Origin: Glycocaulis sp051859565
GTDB taxonomy: Bacteria > Pseudomonadota > Alphaproteobacteria > Caulobacterales > Maricaulaceae
Length of the DNA: 64,000 bases
Direction: 5' to 3'
Assembly (NCBI RefSeq): GCF_051859565.1
Contig: NZ_JBHYFK010000009.1
Coordinates: 6,129-70,128, forward strand
In this document: piece by piece, positions 49,174 through 58,000 of the stretch
Layout: every line of letters starts with the position of its first letter
How positions within the stretch are numbered: the stretch's first letter is position 1
The notes under the pieces: model-generated
Databases searched by the model: none
The model's input: the letters and a program-made list of their open reading frames with translations, nothing else
What the model was told of the DNA's origin: nothing
Position numbers and translations under genes: made by a program

Positions 49174-50160
49174 ATGACAACACTCTTCGATACCCGCCAG
49201 CAGCAGCGCGCCGAACGCCATCCCGAAAAGCAGAAGCGGCCCGATACGCCGGTCCTGCGAAAGCCGGAATGGATTCGCGTGAAGGCCCCTGCAGGCGGAG
49301 TCTTCTCCGAGACACGCAAAGTGGTGCGCGAGAACAATCTCGTCACCGTGTGCGAAGAGGCAGGCTGCCCCAATATCGCGGAATGCTGGGCGCAGAAGCA
49401 CGCCACCTTCATGATCATGGGCGATACCTGCACCCGCGCGTGCAGCTTCTGCAATGTGAAGACGGGCATGCCCGCGCCGCTCGATATTGACGAGCCGCGC
49501 CGCGTTGCCGAAGCCACCGCTACCATGGGGCTGCAGCACGTCGTCATCACATCAGTGGACCGTGATGATCTGGCCGATGGCGGGGCAGAGCATTTCGCAC
49601 AAACCATCCGCGCGATCCGCCAGCTCAATCCGAATACCACAATCGAGATTCTCACCCCTGACTTCCTGAGGAAGCCCGGCGCGGCAGAGATCGTGATTGA
49701 TGCGCGCCCGGATGTGTTCAACCACAATCTGGAGACCGTGCCGCGGCTCTATCTCTCCATCCGGCCCGGTGCGCGCTATTACCACTCGCTGCGCCTGCTG
49801 GAGCGGGTGAAGGAGCGCGATCCCTCCCAGTTCACCAAGTCCGGCATCATGGTCGGCCTTGGCGAGACCAAGGAGGAGGTGATGCAGGTGATGGACGATA
49901 TGCGTTCAGCCGGTATCGATTTTCTCACCATCGGCCAGTATCTGCAGCCGACGCGCAAGCACGCTGCCGTTGATCGCTTCGTCACACCTGACGAGTTCAA
50001 GGGCTATGAGACGATTGCGCGCGCGAAGGGCTTTCTGATGGTGTCCGCTTCGCCGCTGACCCGGTCCAGCTATCACGCAGGCGAGGACTTTGCCCGGCTG
50101 CGCGATGCGCGCGAGGCGGCGCTGAAAGCAGGCCGCAAGGCCCGAAGCGCGGCGAGCTGA
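49174..50160 (+). CDS. lipA: Lipoyl synthase
   Basis: Radical-SAM enzyme that inserts two sulphurs into octanoyl groups of the 2-oxoacid dehydrogenases. The 328-aa protein shows the auxiliary-cluster cysteines CEEAGCPNIAEC, the radical-SAM CTRACSFC (CxxxCxxC) and the LipA-specific end with SSYHAGEDF. Other landmarks are TSVDRDDLADGGAEHF, NHNLETVPRLY and MVGLGETKEEV. The next gene overlaps its stop by one base. Confidence 0.97.
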   Translation: MTTLFDTRQQQRAERHPEKQKRPDTPVLRKPEWIRVKAPAGGVFSETRKVVRENNLVTVCEEAGCPNIAECWAQKHATFMIMGDTCTRACSFCNVKTGMPAPLDIDEPRRVAEATATMGLQHVVITSVDRDDLADGGAEHFAQTIRAIRQLNPNTTIEILTPDFLRKPGAAEIVIDARPDVFNHNLETVPRLYLSIRPGARYYHSLRLLERVKERDPSQFTKSGIMVGLGETKEEVMQVMDDMRSAGIDFLTIGQYLQPTRKHAAVDRFVTPDEFKGYETIARAKGFLMVSASPLTRSSYHAGEDFARLRDAREAALKAGRKARSAAS

Positions 50161-50648
50161 TGACCTCTGAACACCGCGAGAGCCTGCGCTTGCCATACCG
50201 GCCTGACGAGCTGTTTGATCTCGTCAGTGATGTGCGCGCCTATCCCAAATTCATACCACTTATCAGTGCGCTGCGCGTGATACGTGAGAGCGTTGTTGAA
50301 GGTGTGGGCGAGCTGGATGCCGAAGCGCGCGTGCAGTTCCGCTTTGTCCGTGAGAGCTTCACCACGCGCGTCCTGTTGGAGCGGCCAGCCAGGACTATAA
50401 AGGTCTCCTACCTTTCCGGTCCGTTTCATGATCTGGCCAATGAGTGGCGCTTTGCAGAACTGGCTGACGGTTCGACCGAAGTCAGCTTCTGGATCCGCTA
50501 CCGCTTCCGCAATCCGGTGCTGAACGCCCTGATGGATGCGAGCCGGTCGCGCGCCATCCGCTATCTGATCGAGCGTTTCCGTGAGGAAGCCGCCCGGCGC
50601 TACCAGCCGGTGGAATCAGGCACTGACCGCCTCGGTCAGGAGGCGTAG
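50160..50648 (+). CDS. SRPBCC-fold protein, RatA/COQ10 type
   Basis: A 162-aa START-like protein: LPYRPDELFDLVSDVRAYPKFIPL opens the fold and LADGSTEVSFWIRYRFRNPVLNALM closes the cavity with the C-terminal helix. In mitochondria the homologue COQ10 binds ubiquinone; the E. coli homologue RatA was reported to block 70S assembly. A quinone or lipid chaperone role is likely. The TGATG overlap with lipA indicates coupling, and the 3' end overlaps cinA by 33 nt on the opposite strand. Confidence 0.88.
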   Translation: MTSEHRESLRLPYRPDELFDLVSDVRAYPKFIPLISALRVIRESVVEGVGELDAEARVQFRFVRESFTTRVLLERPARTIKVSYLSGPFHDLANEWRFAELADGSTEVSFWIRYRFRNPVLNALMDASRSRAIRYLIERFREEAARRYQPVESGTDRLGQEA

Positions 50649-51116
50649 GGCTTCCGACGCCGCCGCTTCACGCACACCGTGGCGGTCCAGGTGGGCGAAG
50701 AAATGCCGTTCGGTGTGTGTGGCTTCTCCGCGCCGGGCCAGACCGAACCAGACCAGCCCCACAGGCTTGTCCTCTGCGCCGCCACTCGGTCCGGCAATGC
50801 CGGTAATGGCCACGGCAATATCGGCGTGGGAGTTGAAAAGCGCGCCTTCGGCCATCGCGCTCGCCACCTGTTCGCTCACCGCGCCGTACTGGGCGATCAT
50901 CGCGACCGGCACAGCCAGGCTCTCGGCCTTCGCGGCGTTGGAGTAGGTGACAAATCCGCGCTCCAGCACGGCTGAGCTGCCGGCGATCTCGGTGATGGAG
51001 GCGGCGACCAGCCCGCCGGTGCAGCTTTCGGCCGTGGCCAGGGACACACCCCGCTCAGTGGCAAGCTCAACCAGTTCACGTGCCGCATGGGTTAGCAGGG
51101 CGGGCAGGGTGCTCAT
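50616..51116 (-). CDS. CinA C-terminal domain protein (nicotinamide-nucleotide amidase)
   Basis: A 166-aa stand-alone CinA-C/PncC domain, which deamidates NMN in pyridine nucleotide recycling. Landmarks are VSLATAESCTGGLVAASITEIAGSS (catalytic serine area), FVTYSNAAKAESL and AITGIAGPSGGAEDKPVGLVWFGLA. It has the normal length for a PncC-type protein without the N-terminal MoCF domain. Its start overlaps ispDF by 4 nt. Confidence 0.92.
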   Translation of the reverse strand: MSTLPALLTHAARELVELATERGVSLATAESCTGGLVAASITEIAGSSAVLERGFVTYSNAAKAESLAVPVAMIAQYGAVSEQVASAMAEGALFNSHADIAVAITGIAGPSGGAEDKPVGLVWFGLARRGEATHTERHFFAHLDRHGVREAAASEALRLLTEAVSA

Positions 51117-52249
51117 CGCAGAACTCCGGTGAAGGCGGCCTGCGCGGCGATCCCTTCGCCCCGGCCGGTGAAGCCCAGTTTCTCGGTGGTGGTCGCCTTG
51201 ATGTTCACGCGCGCCAGCGGCAGGCTGGTGAGCTCTGCCACACGTGCCCGCATCGCGTCGCGTACCGGCCCGATCTTCGGGCGCTCGCAGATGAGCGTTA
51301 TATCGGCGTGAACGGGGCTTATGCCCGCCTCGCGGGCGAGCTGCATGGCGTGAACGAGGAATTGCGCGCTGTCAGCGCCGCGCCAGCGCTCGTCACTGGG
51401 CGGAAAATGCTGGCCGATATCGCCTGCGCCGGCAGCGCCGAGAATGGCGTCCGTCAGGGCATGCAGGCCCACATCGGCGTCGGAATGGCCCACCAGCGCC
51501 AGATCGCAGGGCACGAACACGCCGCACAGATGGACGCCGTCTCCCGCCGTCAGCCGGTGGACATCAAAGCCTGTACCCATGACCGGCAGGCCGGACGGTC
51601 CGCCCAGCAGGGTTTCGGCGCGTGCAAAATCGTTCGGGTAGGTCACTTTGAATGCCGCCTCATCGCCTTCAACCAGCTTAACCTGAAGTTCCGCTGCGCG
51701 GACCAGCGAAATTTCGTCGGGATAGTCTCTGCCGCGCGCCTCATCGAACGCCCAGTTCAGCGCGGCGAGATGAAATGCCTGCGGCGTCTGCACGCGCATC
51801 AGCCCGTCGCGGGAAACAGCCTCGACGCCCGCCTCGGTTTCGCGCGCCAGCGCATCGGCGACGGGCAGGGCTGGCGCGGCGCCCGATGTGTCCTCCAGCG
51901 CGCGCAGCAGGCGGTCGATGAGCGTCTGGCTCAATCCCGGACGCGCCGCGTCGTGAATTAAAACAAGCGGCTGCCTAGCCTTTCCAATGCAGGCCTCTAC
52001 CGAGCGCGTGCGGCTCTCCCCGCCTTCCACCAGAATGACATCAAGTCCTTCGAGCGCCTGGCGGGCCATTTCGATATGACCTTCGGCTACGGCGATGATT
52101 ATCTCCCGGCAGAGCGGATGGCTGGCAAACGCTTCCACAGACCATCGCAGCAGGGGCTTGCCCGCAACACGCTCGAATTGCTTGGGCAGGCTGCGGCCAG
52201 CCCGCGTGCCACTGCCTGCGGCAACGATGCATGCACTGAATGGCGTCAT
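51113..52249 (-). CDS. ispDF: Bifunctional IspD/IspF isoprenoid enzyme
   Basis: Carries out two MEP-pathway steps: cytidylylation of methylerythritol phosphate and cyclisation to the 2,4-cyclodiphosphate. The 378-aa protein has the IspD part first (CIVAAGSGTRAGRSLPKQF, LIHDAARPGLS, RVQTPQAFH). From about residue 225 comes IspF (GTGFDVHRLTAGD with metal His, LVGHSDADVGLHALTDAILGA, NIKATTTEKLGFTGRGEGI). Fusion is normal in alphaproteobacteria. ATG 52249 (MTPFSACIVAAG) is the start of similarity; the frame is open further upstream. Confidence 0.95.
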   Translation of the reverse strand: MTPFSACIVAAGSGTRAGRSLPKQFERVAGKPLLRWSVEAFASHPLCREIIIAVAEGHIEMARQALEGLDVILVEGGESRTRSVEACIGKARQPLVLIHDAARPGLSQTLIDRLLRALEDTSGAAPALPVADALARETEAGVEAVSRDGLMRVQTPQAFHLAALNWAFDEARGRDYPDEISLVRAAELQVKLVEGDEAAFKVTYPNDFARAETLLGGPSGLPVMGTGFDVHRLTAGDGVHLCGVFVPCDLALVGHSDADVGLHALTDAILGAAGAGDIGQHFPPSDERWRGADSAQFLVHAMQLAREAGISPVHADITLICERPKIGPVRDAMRARVAELTSLPLARVNIKATTTEKLGFTGRGEGIAAQAAFTGVLR

Positions 52250-52343
52250 CGGGTCTCTTTCGTGCAGCACTCTGGCACCAAAACCGGGCAGAGCGCTGTG
52301 CGGCGTCTGGCGGTCCGCGTCCATACACTGTATCTGCACGCCT

Positions 52344-53372
52344 ATGACAAGGGTGTCACATAATGCCGTCGAGGCAGGTTTCAGCGTCGGCGCGGTGCGT
52401 GTGGATGTGCCGTGCATTCTCGCGCCGATGTCTGGCGTGACCGACTACGCCATCCGCAAGCAGGCCAAGGCCTTCGGTGCGGGCCTCGTCGTATCCGAAA
52501 TGGTCGCCTGCGAAACGCTGGCGCAGGGCCGCGCTGATGTGGTGCGGCGCATGGCAGGCGATGCAGATGTCGCGCCTCGCGTCATCCAGCTGGCCGGGCG
52601 TGAAGCGAAATGGATGGATACAGGCGCGCGCATCGCCGCTGACGCGGGTGCTGAAATCATCGACATCAATATGGGCTGCCCGGCGCGCCAGGTGACGCGT
52701 GGCCTGTCGGGATCTGCCCTGATGCGCGATCTGGACCATGCGCTGGAGCTGGTCGAGGCGACGGTGAACGCCACCGATGTGCCAGTGACGCTGAAAATGC
52801 GCCTCGGCTGGGATCACGACACCATCAACGCGCCGCAGCTCGCGCGCCGCGCCCAGGATGCCGGTATCCGTATGGTCACGGTGCATGGCCGCACACGCCA
52901 GCAATTCTATACCGGGACCGCCGACTGGGCGGCGGTGCGGCCCGTGAAGGATGCCGTGTCCATCCCTGTAGTGGTCAATGGCGACATTACCAATGCCGAT
53001 GAGGCGCGCGCGGCGCTAGCGGAGTCGGGCGCCGATGCCGTGATGGTAGGACGCGCTGCCACCGGACGGCCCTGGCTGCCCGGTGCCATCGGCCGGGCAC
53101 TGCTTGAGGGCGGCGATGCGCTCGATCCGCCCATGGCGGATATGATTGGCGCGCTTGTACGGGCCACCGAGGATTCCGCGGCCCTTCATGGCGAAATTCT
53201 GGGCGTGCGGTGCATGCGCAAGCACTATGCGGGCTTTGTGGACCATCTCTTTGACGATCCGGGCGAGGCGCGAAACTGGCGCGGCGTGCTGTGCAAGGCC
53301 GCCAGCGTGAAGGCCGCCACTGCCGGGCTGGAGCGCCTTGCTGGCGAAGCCGGGATACGCAGCGCCGCATGA
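52344..53372 (+). CDS. dusB: tRNA-dihydrouridine synthase
   Basis: Reduces uridine to dihydrouridine in the tRNA D-loop with FMN. The 342-aa barrel has LAPMSGVTDYAIRKQA, INMGCPARQVTRGLSGSALM with the catalytic Cys, VTLKMRLGWDHDT, TVHGRTRQQFYTGTADW, VVNGDI and VMVGRAATGRPWL. The ATG at 52344 (MTRVSHNAVEAG) is the most likely start; the long upstream frame antisense to ispDF has no similarity. It heads the ntr block as in many alphaproteobacteria; ntrB starts inside its stop codon. Confidence 0.93.
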   Translation: MTRVSHNAVEAGFSVGAVRVDVPCILAPMSGVTDYAIRKQAKAFGAGLVVSEMVACETLAQGRADVVRRMAGDADVAPRVIQLAGREAKWMDTGARIAADAGAEIIDINMGCPARQVTRGLSGSALMRDLDHALELVEATVNATDVPVTLKMRLGWDHDTINAPQLARRAQDAGIRMVTVHGRTRQQFYTGTADWAAVRPVKDAVSIPVVVNGDITNADEARAALAESGADAVMVGRAATGRPWLPGAIGRALLEGGDALDPPMADMIGALVRATEDSAALHGEILGVRCMRKHYAGFVDHLFDDPGEARNWRGVLCKAASVKAATAGLERLAGEAGIRSAA

Positions 53373-54409
53373 GCCAGCCCGATATCACAACCGCCCAGGC
53401 TGCCGATTTTCTGCCCAGTGCGGTGCTGCTGATCAATGGCGGTGGCGTCATCTCTTATGTGAACGACGCTGCCGAAGCGCTGTTTGAACGCTCCGCGCGC
53501 CGGATGACGGGCGAGCCTCTGGACGCGCTGGGACCGTGGGGCAGGGCCGCGCGCGCGGTAGCCAGCCGGGCGATCAGCGAGGGCAGGGCGGTTTTCGCCC
53601 ACGATGTGCGCGTGGAGTTTCCCGACGGTACCCGGCGGGCGGCGGTTGATGCCGCGCCCCAGATGGATGGGGCCTGTATCTCCATCCGCCTATGGCCGGA
53701 GGCCGGTGCTGTCGCGCGTGGCGACCGGGCAGCGAACGCTGCCGCAGGGTTCGGGCGGATGCTGTCTCACGAGCTGAAAAACCCGATGGCAGGTGCGAGA
53801 GGCGCCGCGCAGCTTATCGCCTCGTCCGCAGACCCCGAAACGGCCGAGATGGCTGCGCTCATCATGACGGAGCTGGACCGGGCGCTGCGTATTGCGGACC
53901 GCTGGAGCAAGGTTGGCGATATAGCCCCGCACCCGTTTGCGCCGCTGAGCCTCAATGAGGTGGCCAGCGAGGCACTGCGCTCCATGTCGGCGGCCAGCGG
54001 CAAGGGGCTGGTGCTGGTCGAGGACTACGACCCGTCACTGCCCGATGCCTTTGGCGATCGTGATCTTGTGCTTCAGGCCGTACTCAACCTGCTGGTCAAT
54101 GCCGCCGAGGCTCTGGCTGGCCAGAGCGACGCCACCATCGAGATTTCCACGCGCTACCGCATGGCGCGGCCGGGCGGGGTCGCCCCCGAAGCGCGTCTGC
54201 AGATTGATGTGACTGATAATGGGCCCGGCGTACCTGAAGAGCTGGGCGAGTCGATTTTCTCACCATTTGTGACCGGCAAGCCCGCCGGCGAAGGGCTCGG
54301 ACTGGCGCTGGTGTCGAGGGTCGCGGAGCTGCATGGCGGCGGGCTGGAATATGAGAGCCGGGCCGGACGTACGGTGTTCCGTATGTATTTACGCGAGGAG
54401 GGGACATGA
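53369..54409 (+). CDS. ntrB: Nitrogen-regulation sensor kinase NtrB
   Basis: Histidine kinase that senses nitrogen status through PII protein and controls NtrC. The 346-aa soluble protein has an N-terminal PAS domain (LINGGGVISYVNDAAEALFE), the H-box SHELKNPMAGARGAAQL and a HATPase domain with NLLVNAAEAL, VTDNGPGVP and GEGLGLALVSRVAELHGG. ATG 53369 overlaps the dusB stop (ATGA) and its own stop overlaps ntrC, so dusB-ntrB-ntrC are coupled. Confidence 0.93.
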   Translation: MSQPDITTAQAADFLPSAVLLINGGGVISYVNDAAEALFERSARRMTGEPLDALGPWGRAARAVASRAISEGRAVFAHDVRVEFPDGTRRAAVDAAPQMDGACISIRLWPEAGAVARGDRAANAAAGFGRMLSHELKNPMAGARGAAQLIASSADPETAEMAALIMTELDRALRIADRWSKVGDIAPHPFAPLSLNEVASEALRSMSAASGKGLVLVEDYDPSLPDAFGDRDLVLQAVLNLLVNAAEALAGQSDATIEISTRYRMARPGGVAPEARLQIDVTDNGPGVPEELGESIFSPFVTGKPAGEGLGLALVSRVAELHGGGLEYESRAGRTVFRMYLREEGT

Positions 54410-55698
54410 CGCAGGACAGCAGCGCCGGGCGGCGTATTCTGGTTCTGGAGGATGACGAGACCTTGCGGCTGGTCATCTCCCGTGCGCTGACACGCGCCGG
54501 TTTCGACGTACGTGCGACGGCTTCGCCCTCATCGGCCATTGAGCGGATGGCGCGCCGCGATGCCGACCTTCTGGTCGCGGACGTGCTGCTGGGCGACGAG
54601 AACTTCCTCGACCGGCTCGAAGAGCTTCAGCATGTGCGCCCCGACGCGCCAGTTCTGGTGATAAGTGCGCAAACGACGGCCGCCACGGCGATCCAGGCGG
54701 TCCGGGGCGGCGCGTATGAGTACCTGCCCAAGCCGTTTGATCTGGACGATCTGGTAGACGCCGCCTGCCGCGCGCTCGACACCGGCGAGCGGGCAGGGCA
54801 GCAGCGCTCGGGCGCCAACCCGTTTCCTGATTTGGTGGGGCGTTCTCCGGCCATGCAGATGGCGTTCCGTTTGCTGGCAAGGCTGTCGACGGCCAGCGCG
54901 CCGGTATTGTTCACAGGGCCGGACGGGTCGGGCAGGGCCAGCGCCGCGCGGACATTGCACCGCGCCTGCAAGCCGGGCTCGCCGCTGATCGAAGCCGGGC
55001 CTGACAGGCTGAGGCGTGAGGGAGTTCAGGTTTTCGCCGAGGCGCGCGGCGGCGGCCTGCTGCTGCGCCGTGCCGAACGCTGGGACGATGGCATTCAGGA
55101 CCTCGTACTGGAGCAGCTTGGCCAGATGAGCGATACGCGCCTTTATGTCACCGCGCTGGCTGATGTGCGCACCATCATGGTGCCGGCCCTGTTCGAGCGC
55201 CTGGCAGTGGGGCATGTCGATATGCCGCCCTTGCGCACGCGCGGCGATGACCGCCTGCGCCTGTTCGAGCATTTTCTCAAAAAGCACGGCCGCACCGACT
55301 TTGCGATTGCGCGCGACGCCGCAGAGTTCATCAACGCCTACCCTTGGCCCGGCGAGGTGGCCGAACTCGAGCGGACCGCTGCGCGCCTCGCCGTCCAGGG
55401 CGATCGAGGGGCGATGGGCCTGGCGGCACTGCAAGAAGCTCTGACAGCCCCTGTGGCGCCGGGCACAGGTGCAGCGCTGGAGGACGCAGTGCGTGCCTTT
55501 GCCGCTGCGCGCCTTAGCGAGCACAGCCATGATGTAGCCAATGATGTTGCGGCCATCGTGGACAAGGCCATGATTGAAACCGTGCTGGCCCATTGCGGCG
55601 GGGTGAGGCGCGATGCGGCACGCTACCTCGGACTTAACCGCAATACGCTCGCACGGCGCCTGACCGCACTGGGGATGGATTCGGTCGGTGAGGAATAG
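54406..55698 (+). CDS. ntrC: NtrC-type response regulator with a degenerate AAA+ domain
   Basis: A 430-aa protein placed exactly where ntrC belongs. The receiver (phospho-acceptor Asp59 in VADVLLGD) and the C-terminal Fis-type helix-turn-helix (GGVRRDAARYLGLNRNTLARRL) are intact. The central domain is eroded. Walker A reads GPDGSGRAS (171-179), with the catalytic Lys replaced by Arg. The Walker B region is GGGLLLRRAE instead of GGTLFLDEIG, the GAFTGA sigma54-contact loop is absent and the sensor-II Arg position is Ala (GEVAELE for GNVRELE). It probably binds DNA but cannot open a sigma54 promoter. Confidence 0.9.
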   Translation: MTQDSSAGRRILVLEDDETLRLVISRALTRAGFDVRATASPSSAIERMARRDADLLVADVLLGDENFLDRLEELQHVRPDAPVLVISAQTTAATAIQAVRGGAYEYLPKPFDLDDLVDAACRALDTGERAGQQRSGANPFPDLVGRSPAMQMAFRLLARLSTASAPVLFTGPDGSGRASAARTLHRACKPGSPLIEAGPDRLRREGVQVFAEARGGGLLLRRAERWDDGIQDLVLEQLGQMSDTRLYVTALADVRTIMVPALFERLAVGHVDMPPLRTRGDDRLRLFEHFLKKHGRTDFAIARDAAEFINAYPWPGEVAELERTAARLAVQGDRGAMGLAALQEALTAPVAPGTGAALEDAVRAFAAARLSEHSHDVANDVAAIVDKAMIETVLAHCGGVRRDAARYLGLNRNTLARRLTALGMDSVGEE

Positions 55699-55720
55699 TT
55701 GCAACACTGGGCGTTGATAT

Positions 55721-57997
55721 TTGGCCACACCCGGTCCAACATGGGTATTGGGGCGATTTACGAATAGGCGCACACGCTTGCCATCCTGGCTCAAAGACGG
55801 CTTTCATTCCCTGCGCATGTCGCTGTTCGCCACCGGGTTTCTGGTGGCGGCTGTGGGCGTGGTTGCCTGCGCGATTCTGGCCGTATCGGAGCAAGGCGCA
55901 ATCGGCAGCCTGGCTCCGCTTTTCTACACGCTGCTGACAATATCTGCGGTCATTATCGCCGCCCTTGCAGGCGCGGTCAGTGTACGGGCCGCGCGGATTT
56001 TCATGGGGCGGCGTTTTGGGGCGCCTGCACCCCGTTTGCACATGCGGTTTATGGCGCTGTTCGCGCTGGCTGCGGTTGCCCCGTCCATTCTGATGGCCCT
56101 GCTGCTGGCTCTCGTTTTGGGCCGGGGGGTGGAGTTCTGGTTCGGTGAACGTGTCACCACGCTTGTTGAGACCATGGCCGAAGTTGGCCGGGCGCAAGCG
56201 CCGCTGGAGCTGAATCTGGCCGAGCTTCAGCTGGTCAGCATGGCGGGGGATCTGTCCTATCCCGAAGCCGTTGCGGCGATGAGCGAGAGCCGTATCGAAT
56301 ACACGCAATATCTGCGCAACCAGGCCATCGGGCGTAATTTTGCTTCCGCCTACGTGATCGACAGCCGCTCTACGATTCTGGCCCGCGCAGAGGCGCCCGG
56401 CGCGCCGCCATTTGTGGCCCCGTCACAGCGCATGTATGAGTTTGCGGCCTCTCGCGATATTGGCGTTAGTGATCCGACCCAGCGTGAGAACGCGCCTGCC
56501 TATGTTCGGCTTCTGGTGAACCTGCCGGCCTATGATGACGCGTATCTTTATGTGGTCTGGTACGTCGATCTGGGGGTGCTGACCGCCGCCGAGGAGGCGA
56601 CTGCATCCTACCGTCAGGCGGTGGCGCGTGAAGAGGGGATGCGCCAGGTCTTCATCCTCGTCTATTTCGCCGCTGTGGCGCTGATCCTCGTTGGCGCGTT
56701 GTGGCTGGCGCTGAGTGCGGCGACGCGGGTGGTCACGCCTGTTGCGCGCCTTGTAGGCGCTGCAGAGCGGGTGCGGCGGGGCGATCTGGACGCGCGTGTC
56801 CTGGTCCAGCGTGAAGACGACGAGATTGCTGCCCTCGGCCGCGCCTTCAACCGGATGACCCGCCAGCTGCGTAGCCAGCGCCGCGCCCTGCTCGAAGCGA
56901 ACGCCGAATCGGAAAGCCGGCGCAACTTCATTGAGGCGGTGCTGACTGGCGTCAGTGCCGGCGTGGTGGGGCTGGATCCTGATAACCGGATCACGCTGGT
57001 CAACCGCTCGGCAGAAGCGCTGCTGGATGTGGAGGCAGGCACGCTGACGGGTGAGCAGGTTGATACAGTGCTGGGTGTGTTTGCGCCCATCGTGGAGGAG
57101 GCGCGGCGCTCGCGTGCGGTGCTGATCGAACGGCAGATCGACATTCCCGCCAGTGATGGCGCGCTGCTCAATCTGAACGTACGCGCGTCCACCGACGACA
57201 AAGGCGAACTGGTCATCACGTTCGATGATGTGACGCGGCTCGTCTCGGCCCAGCGCAATGCCGCATGGCGTGATGTCGCACGCCGGATTGCCCATGAAAT
57301 CAAGAACCCGCTGACCCCGATCCAGTTGTCTGCCGAACGGATCCGCCGGAAATACCGGGCTGCGATACCAGACGACCAGGCCGAGATATTCGACAAATGT
57401 GTCGAAACCATCGTGCGTCAGGTCAGCGATATCGGGCGGATGGTCGACGAATTCTCTGCGTTCGCCCGCATGCCGACGCCGAAGATGGAAGCGGCCGACC
57501 TCGTGGGCGTGGTTGAAGGCGCAGTCTTCTCGCAGCGCGTGGCATCGCCCCGCATCAAGCTGCCGCTGGAGACGCCAGACCATCCGGTCATCGTAGAGTG
57601 CGATAGCCGTCTTACGGCGCAGGCGCTTGCCAATATTCTTAAGAATGCTGGAGAAAGCGTACTGGCACGGCTTGATGAGGATGGCGCCAAACAGGGCGGT
57701 GAGGTTGCCGTGACCCTCAAGCTTGAAAACGACACTGCGGTGATAGAGGTCATCGATAACGGGCTTGGCTGGCCGTTTGCCGACCGGGCAAAACTGACCG
57801 AACCCTATATGACGACACGCGAGAAGGGCACAGGCCTTGGCTTGGCCATCGTGCGGCGGGTCATGGAAGACCATGGCGGCCGGCTGGAACTTGAAGAACG
57901 TGACGACGGGGCGCGTGGCGCAGTTGTGCGGCTGGCCTTTCCCTTGCTTGAAATAACGAATGCGGCCAATGAGTCCGCTCTGTCCAGAGAGGCATAA
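55721..57997 (+). CDS. ntrY: Membrane sensor kinase NtrY
   Basis: A 758-aa kinase with four N-terminal helices in two pairs (FATGFLVAAVGVVACAILAV to LFALAAVAPSILMALLLALVLG), a periplasmic-type loop, another helix near residue 320 (VFILVYFAAVALILVGALWLAL), HAMP, PAS, the H-box AHEIKNPLTPIQLSAERI and HATPase (ILKNAGESV, GTGLGLAIV). NtrY pairs with NtrX and in relatives responds to redox or nitrogen. The start is uncertain: TTG 55721 has no clear ribosome-binding site; the first in-frame ATG is at residue 33. Confidence 0.92.
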   Translation: MATPGPTWVLGRFTNRRTRLPSWLKDGFHSLRMSLFATGFLVAAVGVVACAILAVSEQGAIGSLAPLFYTLLTISAVIIAALAGAVSVRAARIFMGRRFGAPAPRLHMRFMALFALAAVAPSILMALLLALVLGRGVEFWFGERVTTLVETMAEVGRAQAPLELNLAELQLVSMAGDLSYPEAVAAMSESRIEYTQYLRNQAIGRNFASAYVIDSRSTILARAEAPGAPPFVAPSQRMYEFAASRDIGVSDPTQRENAPAYVRLLVNLPAYDDAYLYVVWYVDLGVLTAAEEATASYRQAVAREEGMRQVFILVYFAAVALILVGALWLALSAATRVVTPVARLVGAAERVRRGDLDARVLVQREDDEIAALGRAFNRMTRQLRSQRRALLEANAESESRRNFIEAVLTGVSAGVVGLDPDNRITLVNRSAEALLDVEAGTLTGEQVDTVLGVFAPIVEEARRSRAVLIERQIDIPASDGALLNLNVRASTDDKGELVITFDDVTRLVSAQRNAAWRDVARRIAHEIKNPLTPIQLSAERIRRKYRAAIPDDQAEIFDKCVETIVRQVSDIGRMVDEFSAFARMPTPKMEAADLVGVVEGAVFSQRVASPRIKLPLETPDHPVIVECDSRLTAQALANILKNAGESVLARLDEDGAKQGGEVAVTLKLENDTAVIEVIDNGLGWPFADRAKLTEPYMTTREKGTGLGLAIVRRVMEDHGGRLELEERDDGARGAVVRLAFPLLEITNAANESALSREA

Positions 57998-58000
57998 GGT

